Source: Adiantum capillus-veneris (lineage: Eukaryota; Streptophyta; Polypodiopsida; Polypodiales; Pteridaceae). Taken from it: a DNA stretch of 64,000 bases. Positions 1 through 10,591 of this stretch are shown one piece after another (position 1 is the stretch's first letter; each line of letters begins with the position of its first letter). The translations under genes were made by a program, and so were the position numbers. The notes below the pieces were generated by a model. The model worked only from the letters and a program-made list of their open reading frames with translations, had not been told where the DNA came from and searched no databases. The stretch is taken from contig CM043954.1 in the NCBI GenBank assembly GCA_014529385.2, forward strand, positions 96,925,247-96,989,246, in the 5' to 3' direction.

Positions 1-913
1 GTGGTCTTGAAACCAATCTTTGGTCTTTGCTAACATTGTATTTGGCAAAAAAGAAATGTTGCTTAAAGTAATTGCTACAAGCCTTGCTTGTGTTTTCAAT
101 ACTTAAATTGCACAATTATGAAAATACTTACATGGCAGCACAGACATCCATTGCATGCCATAGTTATCGAGCATATTGTCAGTAAAAGTAAAAATCAACT
201 ACATATCTCATAAAGTACTTGTGTTGACTTGCCTTGCTGACCGCTTGGCTTGTGTATCTGTTGCAAAATCCCATCTTTGCCCTTGCAAGGCCCATGCCTC
301 ATGATTTTTTGCCCATACCATGCCTTGCGTCAACATGGGTTTCAAGATTGCTTTGCATATCATTCATGGCCAATGCATGTTGCCTTCCCTCGATCCTTGA
401 CACCTACATGCTTGTTTGTAATTTTGAATCCATGAACTTTGTCAATTTTAGCCTTGCCTTTGCCAATTTTGAGTCATGACAAGGCGGCCTTGCCCAAGCT
501 GTTCCCTTGTTTTTTTGCGCTTTGCATTCTTTGCATGCTTTTGTCGTAGCTTACAAGTTGGTGTTCTTTTCATGCCTTGAGGGCGATGCATGTGGCCGTG
601 ACTACTGTACCGCTTCTATGGGAAAAGTCCCTTGGGTGGCCTTAGGACACCCACTTAATCAAATCAAATAAACAATGTGAATTCAACCTACACACTAATG
701 ATGGCCATCCAACCAGACTTAAGCGAAAACGGAGGAGCAGAGCAGCAGGGCCGCGGGTGTGGTCTTTGCTCAAAAAACAAAAAAAAATGCTCATGACATC
801 ACAAATCCGTTGCACTCATCTGCGGAAAATTCAACGATAGTCGCCCGGCCTCCCTTTCCCCACAAGCAGCCGTTCTCGCGCCTTCTCAACCCTGATGAAG
901 TCTACCAGAGCTG

Positions 914-919
<6 letters not shown>
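1..919. other. No gene recognised
   Basis: I see no supported gene, RNA or mobile-element terminus here. The stretch is AT-rich with many CCTTGCC/TTGCC-type words around 230-560. The open frames are short and have no recognisable domain. Confidence 0.5.

Positions 920-958
<39 letters not shown>
920..958. repeat. (GA)n microsatellite
   Basis: An uninterrupted GA dinucleotide run. It is one of about twenty such runs in the window and sits in no recognisable gene. Confidence 0.95.
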
Positions 959-961
<3 letters not shown>

Positions 962-1292
962 CTTGGGCTACAAAGAGCTTGCATGCCTCATGCAATGACC
1001 CCAACTCCACCCCTCTCCTCCCTGTTGCACCTCTCCCCTAAGCTTTGATACCAATGTTAGACTCTGGGGAACAACACATGTAACTCTCCATCCATCCTTG
1101 CTATATATAGACTCGTAGCCTCCTAAAAATATAACACCCCTTGACCGCATGTGAGTTTTGACCCTTGGCATAACATTGCCCTTGGCTTGACATCTACCAT
1201 ACATGTTGAGTATGTAGGGGGAAGAGGGAGGGGGAATAAGGGAAGGGTGAGTATTAAGAATTAGAGATTCTTATTCATAAGGGAGTTCTAGC

Positions 1293-1587
1293 TATACCAT
1301 TGGGAAGTGTAGGTACAAGCTCACCTATTTCCATGTTTTTCACCTTATCTCCTAAACATACATACAATTGTGAAAATCTAAGCAGTATAAAACATATTGT
1401 GTAACATGAAGCTAAATGGTAGTAATGAAACCTAAGTTGTATACCAATGGGAAGTATAGGTACAAGCTCACCTATTTCCATGTTTTTCACCTTATCTCCT
1501 AGACATGCATACAATTGTGGAATTCTAAGTTGAATAAAACAATTGGTGTAACATAAACCCGCTTGGTAGTAATGACATCATAACACT
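1293..1587. repeat. 147-bp tandem duplication
   Basis: Two adjacent copies with a period of 147 bp. Each starts with a TATACCA-TGGGAAGT-TAGG block and shares the segment 'caagctcacctatttccatg'. The copies differ by scattered substitutions, so the duplication is not very recent. No coding function is seen. Confidence 0.8.
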
Positions 1588-2085
1588 CAGTTCTATGTAC
1601 CAAGTGTTCTTAGTTTGACATGTTTGTATGGAAAAGTGGAAGGTTGCGGCAACTTTTTTGTTATTTGGTATCAAAATTTATGAAAATTATCAGTGTGAAA
1701 ATTGATAGTCACTAGTCTTTGAATCAATTGTTTTGTAGTTGAGTGGTGACTCTATAAGTGGTGGCTTTTTTATGGTTGATTATTCTAATAGAGCTTTAAT
1801 CTTCTTATGGTCATTTATTTTCAATATTTCTATTGATCTTTTATTCAAGAAAATTTTTGAAACTTGCACATTCATTGCCTTAAACCCCATGTGGGAATCC
1901 TAAAAAGTAGATGGCACATGTTTTGGTTTGAAATTTATGTCCCTTTGCAAGGGTAGTGTACAGAGAGGTTGATGTTCATATATAGAGGGGTTGGTAAGTA
2001 TGGAAGAAGACATATTTAGGGAGGTTTCTCTAATTTGGTTGCATGCAGGTGACATCCCTCCATTGCTAATAGTGAATCCCTCAAA

Positions 2086-2088
<3 letters not shown>
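1588..2088. other. No gene recognised
   Basis: AT-rich sequence of about 500 bp between the tandem duplication and the compound microsatellite. No supported coding region or element end was found. Confidence 0.4.
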
Positions 2089-2177
<89 letters not shown>

Positions 2178-2245
2178 CGCGCGCGTGCGTGCATGCCCGC
2201 GCACGCGTTGGGTGATGGTGGTTGTGTGTGCTGGAAAATGGAGGG

Positions 2246-2279
<34 letters not shown>

Positions 2280-2360
2280 ACCTGCAGCATTGGCATGGTA
2301 AGTAGACGGTTGGTTTTTGGAAGAGCAACTAATGAAGTCAAGGGTCCAAACATCGATAAC

Positions 2361-2409
<49 letters not shown>
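2089..2409. repeat. Compound microsatellite cluster (GT)n, (GC)n, (GA)n, (CT)n
   Basis: A long GT run (2089-2168) passes into GC alternation (to about 2186). A GA run (about 2248-2278) and a CT run (2363-2409) follow. The purine-pyrimidine alternation of the GT/GC block could adopt Z-DNA. Long open frames here on both strands are low-complexity artefacts. Confidence 0.95.
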
Positions 2410-2414
<5 letters not shown>

Positions 2415-2544
2415 GCTATGCAGTTTTCCATCACTTTCAGAGCTCTACGTAGAGGCAACACAAGAGGACTTGTGGACGTGCGTGAATGCAGTTGCATCCA
2501 GTTCCCCCACCGTCCCTTTCATGACTTTCAATCTTTTGAAATCC

Positions 2545-2945
2545 TGGCTTGGCGAGCGTGCAACGAAGAAAGCCTCATTGTCTCTCTGTCCATCTAGTAC
2601 CATGCAACAACCCCTCCCCACTCAAAGGCCAAGTGAAAGTAAATTGGTAAAAGTGAAAGCACTTTTTACTTAGGGGTGCACTTGGCTCCATTGTTTGAGA
2701 TGCATGGACGAAGAGTTCTTCTTGTGTCATGCTTGCCCAGACAAACTACGTGCAAGGCTAAGAGACTTGCCATGTTTTGCGCACGTGAGGCTGAGAGATA
2801 GAAGAAAGAGGTCCAGCCTACACTGCGCTACCCTACCCTACCCTGGTTTTTGTGTGCGAGAGCAAGGGATCCTCTGCACTCAAGGGATCCCCGAATGCAC
2901 TCAAGGGATCCCCCAATGCTCTCATTTGATCCCGGCGATGGCGGC

Positions 2946-2994
<49 letters not shown>

Positions 2995-3090
2995 TGTGTC
3001 ACGATCCTCAAGCTACAGGAAACACTCGCTTGAGGCAAGAAGTGTTGACACATGTTCGAGGGGAGGGGCCGGAATCCCTTCCCCAATTAT
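2545..3090. repeat. Dispersed repeat, copy 1 (partner at 20655-21083)
   Basis: This segment resembles 20655-21083 in order and content. Both start near 'cttggcgagc', pass an 'agacttgcca'/'gaaacttgcca' block and an ACCCTGG block, share 'gatcccggcg', then have a CT run, and finish with 'gtgttgaca' and a GGGGAGG motif. In this copy a 30-bp-scale direct repeat ('cctttcatgactttcaatct') flanks the unit at about 2512 and 3119. No protein domain is recognisable, so it is probably a non-autonomous mobile unit or a decayed LTR. Confidence 0.55.
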
Positions 3091-3417
3091 ATAGATAGTA
3101 TAGACTAGTTCCCCATTGTCCCTTTCATGACTTTCAATCTTTACTTTGTGAGCCTACTATTGTTGGCCTAAGAAGGCCATATAAAGAACTTGGTAGAGAA
3201 AACCTGTAAATCTCTCACCATCAAAAGTTTCACTATCACATTAAATGTAATGTACCCTTTGTTTGCACTTTAGTCTTTTCATCACCATTTGATTACATAC
3301 AATATGAATGTTTTTTCCTTTTAGGGTTTTTAAAAGGTGTCTCTATATTGGTGTTGATACGAGGCAATAAAAATGTATAAAGAAAATCATCTCTCTCTCT
3401 CTAACCGATGAAAATAA
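3091..3417. other. No gene recognised
   Basis: AT-rich spacer between the dispersed repeat and the left arm of the inverted-repeat element, with a short CT run near 3391. Nothing else is supported. Confidence 0.4.
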
Positions 3418-3628
3418 AGGTAAACTTGAAATTCTTTTGATTTTTAGGTCAAAATTTGAAGCTTTTGCCGGTAATAACACTAAAACTTGTGTAAATTTCT
3501 TGATTTTTTTAAAAGCAAGCTCAAAATATAACTAAGATTTTACAATTTTAGCCGATTAAAATACATTGGAAACCGATTTTTTTCCAATACTACCTCCCTC
3601 CCTCTCTCTCACACTCACTCACTCACTC

Positions 3629-3676
<48 letters not shown>

Positions 3677-4252
3677 ACACACACAAACACACACACATGC
3701 ACGCATGCACACACACCAATGTTCGAAATTTTTTTATAAAAATACAGTAACATTACAAAAAATACCGATTATTTTGTAGAATTTCTTCTTTGAATCTACC
3801 CAAAGGAAATTTTGTATGTTTTTCAAAATGATTTTTCTCAAACTTTGATGTCTCACACACACACAATTTATTACAACTAAAAATATTGCCTTCTTGAGGC
3901 CATCGTAAAAATTTTACCTTGTTTTTTCACTATTTGAGACCAAAATCGGCCACTTCTCTCCGTTGTATCTTGGAAACTCATTTTGCGGTCAATATTGTGT
4001 TTACTCTACGCAACTATTCCTTGACGTGCAAGCTTTCATGCGACCCGCTTTATGAAGCGAAGAATCTCCTGTCGCTCCCCGATCTCGGGGGCTGATGATA
4101 AATTTCGAGCGCTCAGCTGAGCTGGCGCTTGAAGTCCTCGTGCCATCCTGGCATCTTCTCCACGCTGGTGACTTCCATTTTGTATATGTCACAGTCGTCC
4201 TCCAGAAACCATGAAAAGCTGCCAAGCCAGTCACAATCGTCCTCGAGACTTG

Positions 4253-4280
4253 ATGTGTGTGTGTGTATGTGCGCGCGCGC

Positions 4281-4361
<81 letters not shown>
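4253..4361. repeat. (GT)n(GC)n(GA)n compound microsatellite
   Basis: A GT stretch is followed by alternating GC and then a long GA run. It lies inside the inverted-repeat-bounded segment. Confidence 0.95.
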
Positions 4362-4364
<3 letters not shown>

Positions 4365-5195
4365 CCAAGGGTCAAGACTTGAAAACTCTTCGTTAAAATG
4401 AAAATAATTGTAGATTTTTATATTTCTTGTAGATTTTTTAAATTAAAATTTAGGAAAATTTGAAAATGTGTAAGTGGGATTTTACTAAAACTAGGTTTTT
4501 TTAAAGAGACAGATTTGCTAGAGATCAATTATTAGCAGGTCGTGCAGATTTTTGAACCTAGGAAGATACAAAAAGGAGGTGATACAAAAGTGCAACAAAA
4601 TGGCATTCTAGCGAGAGACTATCACAGTGTTCGGGAAAAATCATTTTTCCAAACATACAAAATTCCTTTCCTTGTTTATTTCAAGAGGAAATTAAAAAAA
4701 TTAGGGTACTTTTTTATATGTTTACATTGTTTTTGTCTATTCTGGGGCGGCATTTCTCGTGCCCTCGATCGGCATTTTTGAGATTGAAAACGACACGACA
4801 TGACGCTGAGACACATTTTTCCCTAACACTAGACTATCAGGTATTTCAAGTGCTCCATTGCCCCGGGTCACCATGGCTCTTGAAGTTAGGAGGAGGAACC
4901 TTGAACTTCTTATGGAGAGAAGTTGCTAGAAAGGCAAATAACCAAGGGGTTTGTAAGTGGCACAGCTATTTTTCTATTTTTGTTAGTTATGTGGGTGTCC
5001 CTTAAGCTAGTGTTCTCAAAAAACTGAGGTTCAGTGTATGGCACAGGGCTCTCTCGAGTGTTAGAAAAAACCGAGGTCTAGTGTAGGGTAAAATTCCCTG
5101 TTTAGAGATGACGAATTTGGGCAATAAATTGCACGCAACATGCTCAACAATTTTGAGTTTGAAGATGCACAAATGAAAGATTAGCACAGCAAGTA

Positions 5196-5362
5196 TCTAT
5201 TTACCTCCCTGATAGTCTTCTCAATCGTACCCTGTTTTGTTACATGCAGAAACAAAATTTCCAGCTCAATCGGCACTCACATGAGAAGATGCGTGACGAT
5301 TTTTGTTTCTGCATGTAACAAAACAGGGTACGATTGAGAAGACTATCAGGGAGGTAAATAGA
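5196..5362. repeat. Near-perfect inverted repeat (hairpin) with ~57-bp arms
   Basis: The left arm begins 'tctatttacctccctgatag' and the right arm ends with its exact reverse complement. Both arms run through 'cgtaccctgttttgttacat' and 'gcagaaacaaa'. The loop is about 50 bp. The right arm lies immediately downstream (minus strand) of the SINE-like A/B boxes, so the hairpin is probably two oppositely oriented copies of a SINE tail. Confidence 0.85.
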
Positions 5363-5439
5363 GACATTGCGGCAAACGAGGCTTGAACCCCACACCTAAC
5401 GGCCACGATCGTTCCCCCTTGCTGCTCTAACCATCCAAG
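5363..5439 (-). mobile_element. tRNA-derived SINE-like unit (pol III A and B boxes)
   Basis: On the minus strand an A-box-like TGGTTAGAGCAG (5433-5422) is followed 33 bp later by a B-box-like GGTTCAAGCCTC (5389-5378). The second matches the GGTTCRANNCC consensus closely. The order and spacing are those of a tRNA-derived RNA polymerase III promoter. No cloverleaf with a good acceptor stem was drawn, so a SINE head is preferred over a working tRNA gene. Its tail appears to continue into the right arm of the adjacent hairpin. Confidence 0.5.
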
Positions 5440-5631
5440 AAAATGGATGAGCTTGTCCTAGAACTAGCACAGACCTTTACCCTATTTTAACCAACTAAAA
5501 TTGTAAAATCCGGATTAGATTTTGAGCTTGCCTTTAAGAAAATCCGTGAATTTACACAAGTTTTAGTGTAATTACCGGCAAAAGCTTCAAATTTTGACTA
5601 CTGTGAATTTCAAGTTTTCCCTTGGTAGTAG

Positions 5632-5634
<3 letters not shown>

Positions 5635-5718
<84 letters not shown>
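5635..5718. repeat. (CT)n microsatellite
   Basis: A run of about 42 CT units directly outside the right arm of the 3418-5625 inverted-repeat element. Confidence 0.95.
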
Positions 5719-5720
<2 letters not shown>

Positions 5721-6382
5721 AATAAAGACGGTGAATGCTAAATACGCCGCAATCCATGAAAACTGCCTCCTGGAAACCTGCAGGCTTTTGGGGGTCGTAC
5801 AAGGCGGGAGCAGGATTTTGAGCACTGCATAGATCGTACGAGGCGAGTGCAGCTTTTGAGAGAAATTGCGTGCGCTCCAGCCATGATGGCAAGCATGTTG
5901 AGGTGTCAACGAGCCCCCTCCTGCCACGTTGGAGGGAGCGCTTAAAATCTATCCTCAGCCCACCACCAATAGGGTCCATTTACTGGATGCTTTCTCTTTC
6001 TTACTGCTTGAGCTTCTAATTATTGTATCCTATGAAGAATGTTAACAATAATTTATGTTTTTGTTCACTGTATGTCCTTAAAATTGCAAATGGAAGCCGT
6101 GCCTATAGACTTCATGATTCAAACCGGCACATTGGTAAAGTAGAAATGGCACAATGAAATTACTATATGTTTATGAAGAAGATACCTGGTGAGAGTGATG
6201 GCATACAATGCAGTACTAGTTGCATGTGTGTGTCTAGAAAATAGGAGATGTTCAGTCTGGAGCCGTTTTGGTCTCAGGACATTTGTCGAGTCTGGCCTTC
6301 TACATACTTAAAGCAGAGAATGTGGCTAAGAAAATGATACAATGTGAAAACAGTTCAGCGGTGCTCTCAAATGTGCAGATTG
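5719..6382. other. No gene recognised
   Basis: Sequence between the CT run and the Mutator-like element. Short open frames lack any recognisable domain. This is the left flank of the MULE insertion site. Confidence 0.4.
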
Positions 6383-6391
6383 GAGCCTGGA
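6383..6391. repeat. Target-site duplication, left (9 bp)
   Basis: The bases GAGCCTGGA lie immediately outside the left inverted repeat and recur exactly at 17433-17441 outside the right one. A 9-bp duplication is the usual size for Mutator-superfamily insertions. Confidence 0.9.
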
Positions 6392-6482
6392 GGGGGATAT
6401 TTTTGGGCGAGCAGTTTCCGGCGAGCGCTTTTTAGGAATCAGGTGAGCAGATTCCGAAAAAGATTCTCCCTTCCTCTTTGTG

Positions 6483-6485
<3 letters not shown>
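6392..6485. repeat. Left terminal inverted repeat of the MULE
   Basis: Starts GGGGGATATTTTTGGGCGAG. It contains GGGCGAGCA, GGCGAGCGC and a diverged AGGTGAGCA at roughly positions 15, 29 and 51 from the tip; the right terminus has related copies at the same spacing. A CT microsatellite follows inwards (6486-6522). The repeated GGCGAGC words are candidate transposase-binding sites (inference). Confidence 0.9.
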
Positions 6486-6525
<40 letters not shown>

Positions 6526-6668
6526 AGAGAGAGAGAGAGAACTATAGGTATGTAAGCTAGACAAATTGTTTCAAAAACAATATAGACAGGGGTACTTAAA
6601 ACAAGAACTCCCATTAAAAATAAAAAAGTTACATTTTGTTAAACTTGCATTACATAAACAAGAAGTGT
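6486..6668. other. Subterminal CT/GA microsatellite and 3' flank of the small ORF
   Basis: A CT run (6486-6522) is followed by a short GA run to about 6540, then AT-rich sequence to the stop codon of the small ORF. A matching CT-type run sits just inside the right terminal repeat (17308-17345), so the microsatellite is part of the subterminal architecture at both ends. Confidence 0.7.
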
Positions 6669-7007
6669 TCAAATGTTGGAAGGCCCGGTTTTAGTAGTTG
6701 ATGTGCTACCTTCGATTGGCATATTAAGATTCACCACGTTGCTTAGCTGCTGCCTCATTTCCTCCTCATCCTCCTCTGTGATGAGCCCAATTTTCTTCCA
6801 GCAAGAGAAAGCTAGTTGTCCCGTCTCGTTCAAATTGATTAAGCTCCGCATATTGAGTTCCTTGCGGCATTGATAGAGGCGATACACGTTGATGGTTGCC
6901 TTGAGAGCCTGACGAAACCAGTCGGCTCCATACAATGCCTCTCCATTTGGAATGGCTTCCATGGCATCCCAGGCAGACTTTTTTTTACTCGCAAGATCGT
7001 CGGACAT
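6669..7007 (-). CDS. Small unknown ORF of the MULE (112 aa)
   Basis: An open frame from ATG at 7007 to the stop at 6669, not recognised by family. The composition is protein-like: a charged start (MSDDLASKKKSAWDAME), a Trp/Tyr-containing middle (GADWFRQALKATINVYRLYQ), a Lys-Lys then acidic stretch (KKIGLITEEDEEEMRQQL) and a Ser/Thr-rich tail. It is predicted to be mostly helical, with no membrane segment or signal peptide. It lies 254 bp downstream of the transposase stop on the same strand, just inside the left terminal repeat. It could be an independent second or third MULE protein, or a downstream exon of the transposase transcript. I do not assign a function. Confidence 0.5.
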   Translation of the reverse strand: MSDDLASKKKSAWDAMEAIPNGEALYGADWFRQALKATINVYRLYQCRKELNMRSLINLNETGQLAFSCWKKIGLITEEDEEEMRQQLSNVVNLNMPIEGSTSTTKTGPSNI

Positions 7008-7261
7008 AGTGAAAGAAGGAGAGGTGTGCTAGGAAGCTAGTGGACGCTTTCACAAAAAATAACTCAAGTTATGGCAATTTATAGCCACTGTGGTAATATT
7101 ATATTATTTTATACACGATTTGACACATAAACAACCAGTACTCAAACATGAAAAAAAGTTGCAAATGAATGTATCCCAATGTGACCATCCTAAGATAAAA
7201 TTAGAAAGTAGTACAATTGTTTAGGTAAAGCATACTAAGAAGAAGTGAGCATTGTCAAATG

Positions 7262-10200
7262 CTATGCATCCATGCCTGGATAAGTCCGGCTTCGACTTAG
7301 TGCCCTGAAGATATCAACATCTGCCAAGATTGGTTGATGGATAAACATGTTCTCATTTTGGCTTAGCCCTAGCACACGCAGATAAATAAAATACAAATGT
7401 TTACATGCAAGATATGGTTTTTGCTTTGACACCCGTTCCATGAAGTCTGGGCATGTGCACGATGACTGGTTGCTAATACAAACTTTGTACATCCCGACAT
7501 GACCATCTTCACTGTTTGTCTCTAGTTTGAAGACCTCACTAACACCATCTGCTGCACATATCTCTTCTACGACCTTCACTCTCAGGGCTAGTGCTAGACT
7601 GATCTTGCGAGCAGCATCCTCGGAAATAGAAGTCCGATACCGTACACGTAGACCATCTCGCACTGTGGCTCTTGCACTACCTTCAGGAGTGGATGCATCT
7701 TTTGACTTGAAAGGAGAGTTTGTCATATTTTGATCTTGAGCAACTGGCGTTACATTACATACTCCTTCTTTGCTTAGCTCCACTTGATACCCCCCTTCAT
7801 GCAATATTTGCACCTCATCCTCCAATAGGTTGGTGCCCACATGCACGGGCCAAGTGTGTGGTGGATGAAGAGGCTGCGGCTCAATGTTCTGGTCTACTAT
7901 ATGACAATGCAGGACATGACCCAGACAAAACCAAAACCATTGACGCACCACACCATTTGGATGTTTTCGATATCCTTCAAACGACGGGGCTGGTATACCA
8001 AGGCTAGAACCTGCTATACTGCATCCACACCTGCGTCCGCCTCTTGGTGTGCCACTACATGTGACCCTACTACCTTGTGGAGTTCGACGTATGGCCCACA
8101 TTGCCTCATTGACCTTGCGCTCAACTACATACTGCCCACTAGAACCTATACTTCGTTTTGGGGTTTGTGATATCCCTTCTTCTGCAAAGTTGATCTTACG
8201 TGGTCTTCCACACTTCTTGCGATCTTTGGTGACCGAGTTGTACTCATGCCTATGTGATGCATCATCTTCCACATTGATAACCTCATTTGGCTTCCGTTTT
8301 TGCCTTGATGTCTCCTTATCTCCTGTTAATGGAGTTGGTTGTTTATACATTGGAGGGCCCTTAGTAGCCGCATTCACTACTCTAATCACTTGGCTAGGAC
8401 GTTTTTCATGGCATTCCGTAAGCTTTTGTATTGATGGACCCTTCCCAATGTGTTTTCCATGGCTGTATCAAATGGCCTTTGTGCTCTGTAAGATGGAATT
8501 TGCAAGGTCGGTTGTACATGCATCATATAATGATATGCATTTACGAAAACCCTCCCCTGCTAGCCAGCTGCCATGCTTGCTCTCCGCAAGGTTAGTGCGT
8601 GGAGTGTTTGGTCCATCAGAGCTACTTTCTACGCATGTCATAATGCCACCCCAATGTGCAATACGAATTTCCCACCAACTAAGTCATGAAGCCATGTATG
8701 GAATGTTACGGTCTATGCAATGACCGTTATGCCACCATTGGCGTATCAAACGAGCCTCTGCTGCTGCAGCCTCTTTTGTTGGTGCTTGCCTCCACTTCTC
8801 ACACATTTCTTTGTGTGTGTGTTGAGAAGCTTGCACCACATACTTCATTGTGTGTTGATTCAAGCTTTGCTTCCAATGGAAAAGACAAGAACGCTCTCGG
8901 CCGCTCATTGTATTGGTCTTGTCACCACCATTGAAAACAATTCGAACAGCATTCCAATTTGCTTGAGCTTCATCAACCATGTAGCCAAAAAAAATTTCTT
9001 TGTCACACCCACATGATATCATTACATCATTAAGGCACTCCCAAAACAAACATTGTGTTTCCATGTCTTCCTGTTTCATTTCACAAGTTGCAATAGTCAA
9101 AAGGTCCTGCATGCTGCAAACAAATTGTTTTAGAGAGAGTAAATGGAAAGCCACAAAGCTCTTAAGATAGGCCATGTACCTTGGATCATAGACATGACAG
9201 GCCATAGTCACCCAATCGTTAACACGTCTGGTGTGATCAAATTGGATCCACGCACGTCGAAGATCACCATCCCGGTCTTGTCTCATTCGGTTGACTAGGT
9301 CCACACCGAATGCCGGACCAATTGTGGACATTTTGAAGACATAACATTTCTCCCCCTCCATACCTTGACCAGGAAACCGGCTTCCATGGAAAAACTCATA
9401 TGTGCAGTCTCGCTTCAGTTTTAGGAGTGCATCAATGCCAAAAGATTCTTTGTCAACCCCTCTACGTAAAATAGATACTGACCTCCGAAACCTGCCAATG
9501 TTAAAAGTGTTTAGATTAAAAAATAATTTAGCATAGAGTTTTGCATCAAAATAAGAATCTACGAAATGCTCATACCAGTTATCTTGCACCAACGGGCCCA
9601 ACTCCTGAGCGATTGCAAATAGCTGTTGCTCGCCTAAAATACCTTCATTGGTGTTGTTGCGAAGAAGTGTTGTACTTATAATTTCTTTTGTCAAACACAT
9701 TTGAACCTTCCTGGCTCTTGCGTGTGGGTCAACAGTCAAAATCCTTTGCACCATCAGCTTGGTGTTGTCCGTTAGTGTTTTGGATGTGCCGCTGCGCACA
9801 TCGTGTCGATGTGTGCCACGATGAATCATGACTCTAGTGGCAATCTCATCGGATGGCATGACATAGTATACTACACAATCACATGTTGCAATACAAAAAG
9901 CAATTGCCTTACAAAAATGGCATGTAAGGCTCTTATCTCCAATCTTACAATATTCCCCAGGTCCAGTTACTTTTTGTATGTACCCGTTGAAATGACTTGT
10001 ATTGAGAATATGGTAATTAACCAAGCAGACACATTGTTCATTCATGCACTTGAGAGATCCTATGCAATGACTAAGACGCACTACACCTGCAAATACAATA
10101 TTGGATGTAGTAGGCTTCGACCACAAATGAGGATCATACTTATGCTCCATCGCATCCATATGGTGCAACTTTTCCATGGTAGGTGGAAATTCTAGAACGA

Positions 10201-10591
10201 GATCGCCATTGTAAGACCTTGGAATCTCTGTAACTTGTTCCACTACTTTGATTTGCATTAACAGCTTTGTCAATGTGCCCTTCTTCTCGGCTTGTAAGAG
10301 CTTTTGTCTTGTACTCCTTTTGAAGCTGTTTAAGGGCAAAACTCGAGGGGGGGTACATAGATCTATTAACTCCTTCGGACCGAATTGCATCTTTGACGGA
10401 CTATTCACAATGGAAATAGGAATCATGCTAGGTGAGCCGGCATACTGTGTTTGATGAGATACGTTGACTTTGTATTTACGTGAAAGCTGCTCATCCAATA
10501 CATAGATGAATTCACCGAGAGTCCTCTCAAGAGGCAAATTCATTTCAATATCACCTACTTCGATAATAGCATCTAAAGTTGTAAATTGCAT
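7262..10591 (-). pseudogene. MULE transposase, disrupted by two in-frame TGA codons
   Basis: One reading frame runs from ATG at 10591 to the stop at 7262, broken by TGA at 8686-8684 and 8470-8468. Domains in order: a Cys/His-rich finger ending HRGTHRHDV (about 10,050-9,800) like the FLYWCH/WRKY-GCM fingers of MULE transposases; the first catalytic Asp in FDHT (about 9236); a second in VDEAQ (about 8974); the C-x2-H motif CLFHW (8887-8873); the catalytic Glu in TNLAESKHG (8584-8582); an AT-hook GRPRK (about 8,205); and a SWIM finger, CTCPDF then CKH, near 7,455-7,408. Two in-frame introns with good junctions are likely: 9575-9492 (GTATGA...GGCAG) and 9179-9114 (GTACAT...TGCAG). The catalytic Glu lies beyond the first TGA, so the truncated product should be inactive. 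Both stops could come from C-to-T changes (CGA or TGG origin). Confidence 0.85.

Larger units (their letters stand above)
3418..5625. mobile_element. Putative non-autonomous element bounded by ~150-bp inverted repeats
   Basis: The segment 3418-3565 is matched in reverse complement by 5475-5625. Shared blocks include 'aaaatttgaagcttttgccg', 'cactaaaacttgtgtaaatt', 'gcaagctcaaaat' and 'ttttacaattttag'. Each arm is bordered outside by a CT/GA run (near 3391 and from 5635), which hides any target duplication. The interior has microsatellites (3592-3720, 4253-4361), a SINE-like unit and a hairpin, but no transposase. It could instead be two inverted copies of an older repeat. Confidence 0.4.

Noticed and set aside
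1900-2600. Several long open frames on both strands (up to 168 aa)
   Set aside because: They are translations of GT, GC, GA and CT microsatellites (Cys-Val, Ala-Arg, Glu-Arg, Ser-Leu runs) with no domain or splice context.
5378-5433. Functional tRNA gene
   Set aside because: A and B boxes are present, but no convincing acceptor stem or cloverleaf was found; a SINE head is more likely.
8049-8723. 224-aa plus-strand frame
   Set aside because: It lies opposite the transposase, which has clear DDE, AT-hook and SWIM motifs on the minus strand.
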